From Volutella citrinella (lineage: Eukaryota > Ascomycota > Sordariomycetes > Hypocreales > Nectriaceae), in contig JAWZSP010000001.1 of NCBI GenBank assembly GCA_034401135.1, forward strand, positions 4,154,001-4,218,000: DNA of 64,000 bases, read 5' to 3'. Under the pieces are notes generated by a model that had not been told where the DNA came from, searched no databases, and saw only the letters and a program-made list of their open reading frames with translations. Position numbers and translations under genes: made by a program. The first letter of the stretch is position 1; every line of letters begins with the position of its first letter. Shown piece by piece: positions 47,528 through 58,402 of the stretch.

Positions 47528-50500
47528 TTCCTGAGCCGTATCACCCACCCGCAACCTCAGGGCAGGAGATTCCTGGTCATTGTATCCGTATGACCCAGCA
47601 TCATCGCTGAGCTTGGTACTCCGTACTGGAGCGGAGGCCTGTTGCTGAGGTGGGTGATGCTCTGGAGACTGGATGATGCGGGCGGGGGAGGCGAACCATG
47701 AATGTTAGCGTTCACCCAACCGTCGCCAACAGTCACCAACGGTCCCATCTCCCATTGGAAGGGTCTCCCCTCTGCGTGCAGCGCCCGTTGCAACCGGGTC
47801 TGCCACCACCTGTTGGCTGCCCGACTGGGTGTGGCTCGGCACTGCCCATCCTTCCATTCCATGTAGCATTCAGAAGCAAAGCGCGCAGGAAGGACGACAG
47901 CGCCCCTAGAAATCCAGCCTCCGCCCTACAGCCGCGCCCGGGCTTTAGCCAGAAGGATGGATAGATGCTGCGGCCCTCCCTTCCGTTGCTGCTAGCATGC
48001 TAATAAATCTCCAACTAAAATCTCCAAACGGCCGCCAGCCACTAGCCTCTGCTATATCAGCCACCAGCCGCCCCAAGCTCCCAAGTACCAGGCGAAGCTA
48101 GAGCAAGTGTCATGAACCTGACTAGCCGCGAAGGTGGGAAGACGCTGGCACACACCTATTTCATCATCTGCTCCACCTGGGCTCTGGGATTGGAGCCGCC
48201 CTGGAGGTACATATCCCTGCTGCAACTCGACGCCGGAAGGCCTGGGCCCCGGAGGGTTTGGCATTTTTGGGGGCCGGTGCTGGCGCCGCTAGCTGGTGTG
48301 CCGGCCGGGCACCAGTCACAACAACCCGACGCCATCCATCCCATTAGCCTGGATGGGTTGCGGAAGGGGCATTCGTGTTGTCTTCCATGCCCTTAGCACC
48401 TGTTCCAGCGCTACCTATTGTGCGAGGTGCCGCCCAGACCCGAATAAGCGTGCTGGAGAGAAGCCATCGGCGAACATCAGCCTAAATGGATGAGTGCAAT
48501 GCATCAGGTAATTACTGCCGTCGTCTTGGATGGTTTCTGTGGCTGAACGAAGACAATATTAGTGGCACAGCCCTCTGCTGGGTGTGCCAACTAGGGAAGG
48601 TTCGTCCCGGCTTGCTTACACTTGCTGCTCTAACAAGCGCCCCAAGGCGTTATGGCACATGGCACGGCTTCTCTGGCGTTGCTTCGACCTCACGTTGCTG
48701 CTTGTTGGAGCTCGGTCTACATATGGTTATTCGTATTCTTTTTATTCTTATTAGTACCGTAGGAAATCATCGTCTTCCAGCGTGAGGTGGTTGGCCAAGA
48801 ACGCTTCGCTCTGCTTCTCTGGTGCTTTGCTCCTTCCCAACGCCGAGCTTGGGCGTCCGGGCTCTTTTTCTCCGTCATGGGTCTCTGGCATCAGTGGGGA
48901 AGCTGCGATGAGACGTGCTTTTCCTCCGTCCCTGGAATCCTGGATGCCTTGATAATTAATTTCCGTTTCCTTCTACCTTTTCCCTAATTGATTATTTTAA
49001 TTTTCCTTGCCGTCGGGGAGTGTAACCCCCGTTGAAGAAGCCTTCCCCGCCGACGAATCCATGCTCCATCTTTGAATTGCAGTCCCATCTCCCCTCCCGC
49101 TCCAAAACAACCGTCATCTCGTCCAGCAGCGGCCGACGCAAGCAGGTAGCAATAACAAGGGACCCAGCCGCCAAAGGGGGACCGGCTCCACCGCGCCTCG
49201 CAAGCCTCCTCGTTGACCTACGCGCACAACACGCCGCACCACCCACAAGAATGAACGCCTCGACAGACCTCTGCACCCACTCCCGCCGCCGCCGCCGCCC
49301 CCTCCCTCGCTCAAGCCCCATGTGCTGCATTGAGGTTGAGTACCGGCTCCTGCATGTCCAGCATGGAGCGAGTTTAGCTTGGCTTGGAACAGTCCATTAA
49401 TGATACCAGGACCAACCGCACCTGTTGGCCGTCTCGATGCTAAGCTCATTCAGAAAACCATCACCTTAAACGACAGTGGCCAGGACCTGATGTTGCCGAT
49501 CACAAGGTCCCATCAAGTTGTCGTCTCTGAACTGAACCAACACACAACAGGTGCGCATCCTGCACCTATGGACAAACCACACGCTCGCCGGGGTGAACCT
49601 TGGGTTCTGGCTGGGCTTGACCAGTTCTAGAACCAAACCGCCGACGCTTTGCTGACGCCTTGATTCCTCTTGGATCAAAAGCTCCCTGCCACGCACACAC
49701 CATCCTGTCCATGGCCACGGCTTCCCGTCGTCAAATCGCTGTATTTTATCTTTGCCGCGCTGGTTCGCTGGCTGGCCCATGCTCCCGCCCGGCTTCTGCC
49801 CCTCGTGCTGTTCAGACTCCTGCTGAGCCACCGACCTTCTTTCTAGCTTCTTCTTGGTCTGGTTCAGCCACCCTCCATGACACCTCCTAGACAATGAAGG
49901 TGCCAGTCTTCATCACTTGGCTCTGTCATGGTGCAGGGTTTCGAGCGGCTTCGCACTAGGCGTTGGGTTAGCTGGCCATTCCCAGACAGTCGGCAACCTC
50001 ACTCCCCTCCACCCACACCCCCTCCTTCCACCCCAGCCCAGCCAGCATGAAGAGCACCCTCTTTCATCAGCACCCATCGCCACAACCACAGGCGCTAGGT
50101 ACCTGGATGCCGCTACCGTCCAAGCAGGTAACATGCATCCTCCTCCACTTCACTGGGCCTGCCGAAATGGGTCTTCCTTGGGTGCCGACATTTAGTTAAC
50201 TACTCGCTGTATCTCCAATTGCTGCAGGTCGTCCCGGCTTTTTGTCTCGCTTCCTGTCATCCCATCTTTCCGGGCCAGCCTCTCTTCTCGATCAGTCAGT
50301 CGGTGCTCGCTTGCGCGTTGCTCCAAGCTCTTGGTCGACCCCCCCCCCTCCTATTCCAGGTACTCATAGGCTTGCTCTTTCTCGTCTCCCAGGGGCGTAG
50401 CTGTCCTTGACCCTGGCCTTGATGACCTTTGATTGTCCATCACTTGACACGGTAGATGGACCAGAATATTCTGAGCTGTTCCTGCAACATACATCTGTCA

Positions 50501-51394
50501 CGCGAGACCAACTCTCGCCGCCTCGTGTGAACCCAGTCCCCTCCACCGAGGCCCCAGTCACTGCAGCCCCTGGTGTCTTATTGCGCCGAACAGACTAACA
50601 CAGGCAGTCACTGTTCCTCCCAAGACACGCAGTGAGTTGTCCTCTGGCCCAGTCCAGGATCGCCAGGGCCTAAAAGCTCTCCGGAACCCTTGATTACTAG
50701 CAGCCACTCTAAAATCTGAGCCAGGGTCCTCCCCGATGCCCTGTCGCCAACCCTGAACAACCCCGGCTGCATCTCACTTGCGCCGCCGCCGCCCCCCCCA
50801 GTAGCCCGATAGTCACACAAAAACCGACCGTGAGCCACCATCCAGCCTCCGTCCCCAATCCGTCTCTTGTACTCGCGACCTTCCGGCCAGGAAGGCGTCG
50901 ACGGACCATTCATCTACACCTGCCCTCGATTCCCGCCTTTCAGACCCGGCCCCTGGGCATCTCTGCAACTGCCCGGCTTCGTCACGACATCCCACCGACA
51001 CTGCTTGATGTCGTATCACCAGGAGGCCCAAAGATCCATCTCCTTAGTATGACGGTGCAGCATCTCGTCCCACATATTCGTCTTGTTGTTCTCGCCCATC
51101 GCCTCCCTTTACCCTTGGCTCAGGGCTTCGCCACTCTAGCCAACACTCCCAGCATCTGACACCATATTTCACCAAATAAACGAACTCAAAAGCCTGGGAA
51201 TTCGCCGGTGGGCGTTCGTTGGGCTGTCGAAACTCTTCGTCATCAAGCCACACAAGCGAAACTTCTCCAATCCAAAAATCCACCTTCTCCTCACTCTTCT
51301 CCACAAGAATCACTGGGGCAGCCGCATCAGTGGAAGAGTTGCGGCCTCTGTCAGCAATCAGATTGTTGGCTAATTGCTAGAAGCACCTGCGGTG

Positions 51395-53757
51395 ATGCCA
51401 ACCCCGGTACCCATCAGCGACCTGACCTCTGTATCCGTTTCCAACCCTCTGGTGGGGGAAGGGGGATTCGTGCCGATAACTCTTGGTAGCTGTCGTCTGG
51501 GCCTCTAGCCTTGTTTCGAATTCCTGCTTCATGCTCTGTGGAAGTCAGCACGCTGTTCCAGAGATCACCACGCCCGGCCAACGTCGCCGAGGCACTTCGG
51601 ATCTGGCATCCACCGCCTCGGACCCGGCTTGGGCATCCCAAAGGGCGGAGTACGATATCTATGCTCGGTCTCGGGCATACCCCTCTCCTCCCATGTCAGG
51701 ATCTCCACCTCTACCGCCGAAGCAACCACGAGAGGCTAGTGATCGTGGCCAGGCGACAAGTGGCTACCCTTCTGCGAACACCCAAGATGCCTATCGTGGT
51801 TCTGTGACCCAACAGCCGCCCTCTGGACCACCCGGCATGGCCCCGCCGTTGGCAAGAACGCTGCAGCAAGATCCGCGAGAGTCTATACAATATCCATACC
51901 GCCGACAAGAGGACAACCCCTCGAGACCGGTGCCATATCCGTCTCCAGGCGTCCAGGGAATGCCGCAGCAAGGCTTTCTGCCGCCGGGCGGCCCTAGTGC
52001 CCCGCCTCCATTCGCAACATCCAGCCGCCCGCCAGCGACCGAGACCCAACAGATGACTTCCCCCAAGTCTCAGAGGAAAACGAAGGGTCATGTGGCATCC
52101 GCCTGCGTACCATGTAAACGAGCTCATCTACGGTATGAATTGACGTCCAATCTTGTAACGGTCAAACCCTCGTACGCGTAACTAACTTGCTAAAGATGTG
52201 ATGGTATGTACCCAACAAACAATCTCAAGCACTGTTCCCGCGCAGAAATCCGAAGAAAGCTGGGACAATGGCCAACTCGAATGACCGGGGCGTCTTGGCA
52301 AGGAAAGGGGACGGAAGCAGCTGCGAAAGATCGAGCACTTTGCGTCATGGGGCTTTGATCAAGCTTGATCAAGCTGGAATCCCCTAGGAGTGAGCCGCCC
52401 ACGTGTGGGTGCCATTCACTCTGCGCCGGGAACCTGCAAGCATTCGCTTTGAGTGGTTGAGCTGCTTGCCATGTCTTGCGCGCTTTCGTCCTTTTCTGCC
52501 CGGTCTCGAAGCTATCGATAGCAGACCCTAGATCACCAGGCTAACTTGTTATGCAGCGCAGAGACCCTGCTCCAGGTGCATCACGAACGGAAAGGAGGAT
52601 TCTTGTGTCGATGTCCAACACAAGAAGCGGGGACGCCCACGGCTGAGAGATGATCGGGATGGTCGATACGATCCATCGAGATTTCCACACACGCAAGATG
52701 CCGCTTCGAGAAGACCGCTGAGCATCTACCCGTCGAGTGGGACCTTGGCTTCGAGGTAAGTGCTGGATTTCCGGTTCGCGAGAAGACGGCGTCCTGACCC
52801 ATGGCTAGCGAACCCAACACTCCAAGATTCCTTGACCGACCCTCAACCGCAGAGTCTAGCGTTTATTCGAACCCCATGACACTGCCGTCCCGAATCGCCG
52901 AACCTGTCGCCTTTCTGAACATGAAGATGGAGTTTGCGAAGGCTTCGCCCACCTTTCTGGATGCCATTGGATGCGGAAACGTCCAGGGGCGAAACTTGAG
53001 CGAGGTTGTTATGCCTGCAGAAAGGGACAGGGTAATTTCCCTAAAAGGCTCCCTCTTTGACGAGCAAACGCGAAGGGAGCCCAACTACCTTCCCCCGATC
53101 CTCGCCAGCCTGGACCATATAATCCAGCGACTTGGCTTTAGCCCAGAGGAGCTGAGAAGGTTCAAACTTGATCGCCAAGATTATCTGACCTTTAGGACGG
53201 TCGATGGCCAGGCTAGGCCACACCCAGTACGCCTCGGACTTGCGAAGGAAGGCTCCATCTACTTTATTGTTTTGATGCTGAGCTCGACCCCACGATACTC
53301 TTACCCAACGCCAGCGCCCATACTGCGTGAAGGAGGCCAGCCATATCGAGGCCTGCCGCCTGCTGCGCATCCGCATTTCGACCCCAGGATGGCAGACAAC
53401 GCTCCGTATGAACCCATCCATCGGAGGTTTAGCGACGGGCTCGCTGGCCCTCGCACAGTACCGGGATTGCCCAATCAAGGGCCGCGGCAGGGCATTGGGG
53501 CACCGCCGTATGGAGCATCTTCCGGTCGTCCAGAATATCAGGGCTCGCAGCAGCCGTATAGTGTACCACGGAGCGAGATGCCGACGACGATACGACCACG
53601 ACCGCAATCATCGTTTCAGCTCCCCCCGATCAGGGCTCAGCCAGGGCCGCCTGGTCTTCCTGGGGAACAGCAATCATGGCCTCGCGAGGACAGGCCGGCG
53701 CGAGTTGACATCGGAGGACTTATTGATAAGCCGCCAGCGCCAGAACGACGACAATAG
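51395..53757 (+). CDS. Zn(II)2Cys6 transcription factor with PAS domain
   Basis: Best model: exons 51395-51485 (tentative), 51562-52132, 52196-52203 (8 nt), 52557-52755 and 52809-53757, giving 605 residues. A Pro/Ser-rich N-terminal region (YPSPPMSGSPPLPPK...) leads to a zinc cluster with spacing C-x2-C-x6-C-x5-C-x2-C-x8-C (about Cys212 to Cys240), followed by a basic AT-hook-like KKRGRPRLR. After a linker, residues about 305-440 resemble a PAS domain (VAFLNMKMEFAKASPTFLDAIG...NLSEVVMPAERDRVISL...GSIYFIVLMLSS). The tail is Pro/Gln-rich. It is a nuclear DNA-binding regulator; the target pathway is not recognisable from sequence. The zinc cluster is only complete if the 8-nt exon is used. A simpler alternative start is the in-frame ATG at 51531 (585 residues). 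Confidence 0.85.
52355..52374. repeat. 18-bp palindrome and 10-bp tandem repeat inside an intron
   Basis: TTGATCAAGC occurs twice in tandem (52355-52374). The first 18 bases form a perfect palindrome (TTGATCAAG plus its reverse complement, with a HindIII-type centre). It lies in the 353-nt intron (52204-52556) of the transcription-factor gene, by far the longest intron in this window. Confidence 0.75.
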
Positions 53758-55659
53758 GACCGCGGTCGCTTGGCATCTGGGCTCCGATTTTAATGAACAA
53801 GCCACCTTCAGGGTCTCGAGTCGAGTGCCTTGGCAGGCAATGGTGTGCAGAAATACCGGAGCGTCATCGCCCGTGTCGACCCAGATGTATTCGACCCTGT
53901 GTTTTTCTTATCGAGAGCACAATGCATCTATTCACGCGGAGAGACCTTGCCTCGGCCTTGCGAGACGGAACTCATCGCATATGAGAGGAAGTGAGGATGG
54001 CCACTTTTGGTGCGATGGCGGAAGGTGCAGGATGGATTGGGGCTGGGCGGCGTTGGTTGGACTTGACTATCACCGGCAGGGAGGCCACTTTAAGGCTCGG
54101 CTTGCCTTTATTGATTTGGTTGTTAAATGAGCGATTGTGTACGATAGATCCCGAGGCGACAAGCGGGATACGAGTCATGTGGGGGATACATGACCCCCGA
54201 ATCGAGGTGCAATGGTAGATTGTGGCCTTGAACCGAAACCCGACACGAGGTTGGAAGCAGAGCTGTTCTCCCTCGGCTTGACGCGGCAGCCGGTGTTGCG
54301 AAGGCGAAAATGTGTGACGATTCATGTCAGATTAGCTGTGAGATAGAAGTTGCCAGGTTTCTGGGACGGAATAGGACGGCCAATGAATCGGAGAAATAAT
54401 GCGAAATTTGAGCAGGAGGGAAAAGCTCCCAATGTCTAAGCGAACAACATTTGTTTTGCCGAAATGGTAGAATGCGTAGGAGTAACATCCTTTGAGGTGG
54501 GAACTGGCTGGGCATGGAGAGGCAGGGGGGAGGCTGCGAGTACAATGTATAATCGATTGACATATTGCCCAGCTCACCTATTGCGGCCATCATAGTGGCA
54601 TTTCCTATACGAGTGACCGGCAGCCGCGGGGGACCGCTTCGCCGCCCGCCCTGCCGAATTTGACACTGGGAAAGCCCGGGGTTACACCCGTCGGTCGGCA
54701 GCTGAAGGCGCATGTGGACGAGGAGGCGCAAACACAGCAGTAATTACGGTGGCACAAGCAGTTTCGATGAAGAAGAGGGAGGGGGTTAGGGGAGGCTGTG
54801 TAGTTTCCCAAGGATGTGCAGCGTGTATCGACAGGTGAGGCAGGGTCCAGGCTGTATTCCCCGAGTTGCTCATGACAAGGTCCCGATTCGTGAAGGGGCA
54901 CGGGGCGTGGCCCCGGTTGGGGTGGTGGATGCAGGGCCGATCCGAGCGGCAGAGCTCGATCCGACCGTGGGCGGCGCCGAGATTGCGTTGAATGCAGTGT
55001 GCCGACGGACACTTCGGCCCGGGGACACACCCCGGCCTAGGCGGGAGTGGTGACGCATCGTCGGCTGAGGGGCGGGAAAGGGACAGAGGAGCGACTGGAG
55101 GCGTTGGATGAATGAACGGGTGCTCTGGGATACCACAGAGCTAGGCTCGGCCAGTGAACGGGGAGGCGAAGCGGTATCCGCGAGCCATGTTATACTATTG
55201 GAGGGGTGGTAGGGTTGGCGTGGTCGGCAGAGAGGGCGCCGGAAGGGATGGTGTCACGACGTGTGCAAAGCGCAACAATGCCGCAAGCCACAGAGGTTGG
55301 CCAATGGAATGGTTTTTTGGGTAATACAAAATGAAATTCTACAGTAATGCTCGCATCAAACAGGCGGCAGTCATTCCATGCCTAGATCCGCCCCAATTGC
55401 GCCCATCCGCCCATACGACAATGAGATGAAGTCAAGTACATAGGAGACAAAGAAGCATGAGACCGCCCGTGCCCGTGCCCGAGTCGGACGCACGCAGTTC
55501 CATCATAAGCGCCGGTCGCGCCGTAAACCGTGTGCCATGCTGCCTGTGAACCGGGAGGTAAATAAACTCTAAGTGCCGTCGACGGCGTGTCGTGTCTTCA
55601 TAGCTCTACCGCCCATGGCTCGTGTGTCGTGGGCCCCAAGTCTACTGATAAGCCGGTAC
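53758..55659. other. Convergent 3' intergenic region
   Basis: About 1.9 kb between the 3' ends of the transcription factor (plus) and the unrecognised protein gene (minus). It presumably holds both 3' UTRs. No domain-bearing frame is visible. Confidence 0.5.
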
Positions 55660-56364
55660 TTATGGCCTGGTATTGTTTGAAGCTCTTTGAATTCGAAGCC
55701 TTTGGTTGTCTTGGTACATGCGATCAAGTTCTTCTTTGATAGGATCGCCGGCGGTGGTGGAGGAAGAATGCTGGCCGCGTGCAGGTGCGTCGTTTGATTG
55801 GTGCAAGGACGTGATGTTGAGAAGGTAGTCATCATGGCGGCCCGAGATGCTGTTGTGGGATTTGTCGTCGCGGCCCATGGGAGGTGACGCGCATCTGGAG
55901 GACCTTTGGGAGGTAGGGTGAGCAGGTGAAGACGAAGCGTGCGGCGACGAGGGGGCAGGTGTGAAGGGGGACGCAACCAGGAACCGGACTTTGACTGGGG
56001 GAGGGGGGAGGGGGGTTGCTGCTTACCGAGTGCCCAGTTCGACCTGGGTGGACTGGTGGGTGGGAGCGTTGGATTTGGCTGCCATTTTTTCAATGGAGGT
56101 CGTTGTGACTAAACTCGGAGATGGAGGAGCTGGTTGAGAAGCTTCCTCTTGGTTGAGGGCGGAGGCCAGTGGCTCTTTAATACTGGCAGGAGTCACAGTG
56201 GCGCCTTCTTGGTTCGCCGTGACGGGTGGTTCGCCAGCGTCCGCGGTGGTCGTGGCAGGAAGTGGGTTGGCGGGTGGTTCGCTGCTTTCCCTTTTGGTTG
56301 ATGCTGCGGCTGCAGCTACTGACGCTGGTGCTACGTCTTTGGCAATCGACTTCTCTTCTTTCAT
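55660..56364 (-). CDS. Unrecognised low-complexity protein
   Basis: Two exons on the minus strand: 56364-56027, and from 55903 or 55894 down to 55660; both acceptors keep frame, giving 193 or 190 residues. The first about 112 residues are rich in Ala, Ser, Thr, Pro and Glu, with repeated short charged patches (MKEEKSIAKD, KRESSEPPANP, NQEEASQPAPP). This suggests intrinsic disorder. The second exon reads CASPPMGRDDKSHNSIS...DDYLLNITSL and ends with a short charged helix-like segment (DPIKEELDRMYQDNQRLRIQ). No known domain, signal peptide or membrane segment is seen. The consistent phase across a GTAAGC donor and the compositional contrast with neighbouring DNA favour a real gene, but function is unknown. 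Confidence 0.6.
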
Positions 56365-58402
56365 AATTGTAAAAAGATGGCGGTGTCGCAGCAGCGGCTG
56401 TCAGCATGTAATTAGAGGCAGGGTGCCTAGGGACTTTATGTAAATCGTGGATGGAAATCCGAACTTGCTAATCAAGGCGTACTACTAGGCTGCTCGCAAG
56501 CGCTTTGGTTTTTTGTACCTTGTGCTTGCCGTGTGTTCCAGCAGGTCCAAAAGGGAACAAGCACTCACACATGCAGCTGTTGGTTCTCACACACTAATGG
56601 CCGGGCTCTGCAGTTATTGGTATGGCATGCGTGCTTTGCATCCCGACCCCGGTAGAGCGCCCTGGGGTTTTCGCTTCCACTGGACCAGCCCAACTGAGAG
56701 GCTGTGTGGCGCGAAAATGTATCTACTGTATGGGGCGGAGGCGCATCATCAAAGGCGCAGCAGCAGCAGCAGCAGCAAGCAAGGCACGATGCATCCGGGG
56801 CTCGCTCAACAATTCGCTCCTTGGCAATTCCGCACAAGGCACGCACGACGGCTCTTCCGGGCTTGGCCATGGCTGTTTGCTGTCTGTCTGCTGGCGCTGC
56901 TTTACAATTGTTTGAACAGCGTTCCGTGGCCCGCGATGTTACCATGCGTGCCGACTAGTGGTATTGTATTGCAAAGTAGAAAAAGGTGCTATGCCCGCTA
57001 AGGAATTAGCGGAGGCCGCCTCCATCTTGCTGCTGTCACTTTTGAGTCCCGGGCTGTCTCTCTCTCTCCCGAGTCCCTAACGTAGTGACCGAGGTGAGTT
57101 AGTCAGGGTGTCACTGACAACCAGCTCCAGCGACTGCCTATCAGGCAACAATGGGGGTGGTGTGGGCCCACAAGTGATTCCCAATGCGCCCTTGGGCTGT
57201 GTATGACGGCAAGGCTGCAAGGGTGAACCAGCGTCCCTGGCAGACTCTCTCTGAATTGTACAAACCCGACCGTTTCACTTGAGCCAAAAACTTGTCGCCT
57301 CTGAATTGCAATTTCGAAAATGTTTTGTCAGCGTGGTGCACCCCTCGTGAGGACCCAAGACCACGAGGAGCACATGTCGGGGGCGGGTACTCCGTTTTGA
57401 CAAGGTTACTGGACTGGACGTAAGGTATGCTCCCTGCCCACACCCAGGACCTTGTTGGAGATCATTCAACGATCGCAGGCAAGTCGGGTATCACAGCTAC
57501 ACCACCTTGCCCATGCGGACCTGCAGCTAGCTTCCCCAGTGCATAATTAAACGTCCTCATATGTACCAGGTTTGAGCCGGCCAGCAGTGGTAGCATGCAA
57601 CGTAGAATCTTCCTGAATGACAGCCAGCCCCCCATTGGCGGGTTGGCCAACACCAACAGGCGATGCAACCCTCCCTTCTCGCACAGGACGAGTCACAACG
57701 TATAATTCCCAAGGGGTTTTCGCTGGGAATTGTCATTAATTACAAAAGAAAAACACTGCGTGCGTCAGTTATCGGACCCATGCAATATACAACGGCGCGC
57801 ATGGTGCTGGTTGGGCAAACCAAACTCCACATTTTGCAGCGTCTGTAGGACACAGGCCATGCAAGCAGTGGTGCCAGTTGTTGAACTTGTCGCCCGCCAA
57901 AGCAGCACCGCGAGTGATTCGCGAGGCTTCCGCTTGGTCCTTGGCTTTGTATTTCTCCGCGAGTGTCTGCGTGTTTGGCCCTGCAATTTACTGTAGCGGC
58001 AGGTGTTACCGTGATGCAGCATTATGCAGCGAGCGTTGGCGTGCTGTGCCTCTGTCACCCCTTAGGCAGGAGGTGTGAGATCATGTGACCATGCCACCGC
58101 CTCCATCATGGATGGCAGTTGTGCAGGTGTGTGACGACCTAGCCGTGCTGAGCCAGGAACGGGCACGCTCTCATCCAACAGCAGTCCATCAACCGGCAAG
58201 CCTCATAATCAACGTCTTCCGCCACGAGCCACCCCGCCTCATTGGCCATGGGTGCATGAACGCCATTTCCTGTCTTTTTTTTTCTTCTCTTTCAGGTCTC
58301 GAGACCAGGTATTCCCGCCTGCGCTTGCACATCCACCCATGAGCGGCAGTGAGGCGGGACTGTTCTACAACGTGAGCAGTTAAGATATTCTTGCATCAGG
58401 CC
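56365..58402. other. Divergent intergenic region upstream of MLH1
   Basis: About 2 kb containing the promoters of the unrecognised minus-strand gene and MLH1. A short CAG run (six units, 56758-56775) is present, and an ATTGG (reverse CCAAT) lies about 160 bp before the MLH1 start (58241-58245). No gene is supported. Confidence 0.5.

Larger units (their letters stand above)
38064..51394. other. 13.3 kb gene-poor region
   Basis: No conserved protein is recognisable in any frame over more than 13 kb, which is long for a fungal genome. The open frames present are short, overlap on both strands and have no domains. Features that can be pointed to are an ATT microsatellite (44461-44480), three compact inverted repeats (42144-42185, 45822-45840, 46858-46878) and one possible small secreted protein (47204-47527). 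The A/T-rich segment at about 48720-48990 and C/T-rich DNA from about 49000 on may be the distal promoter and leader of the downstream transcription factor. No transposase, reverse transcriptase or long terminal repeats were seen. Confidence 0.5.

Noticed and set aside
50407..50598. Small plus-strand frame upstream of the transcription factor (MTFDCPSLDTVDGPEYSEL...)
   Set aside because: Could be a leader ORF or upstream exon, but no splice path joining it in phase to the gene was convincing.
38064..51394. Secondary-metabolite cluster, CRISPR array or transposon in the large gap
   Set aside because: No synthase, oxidoreductase, transposase, reverse transcriptase, terminal repeats or regularly spaced repeats were seen.
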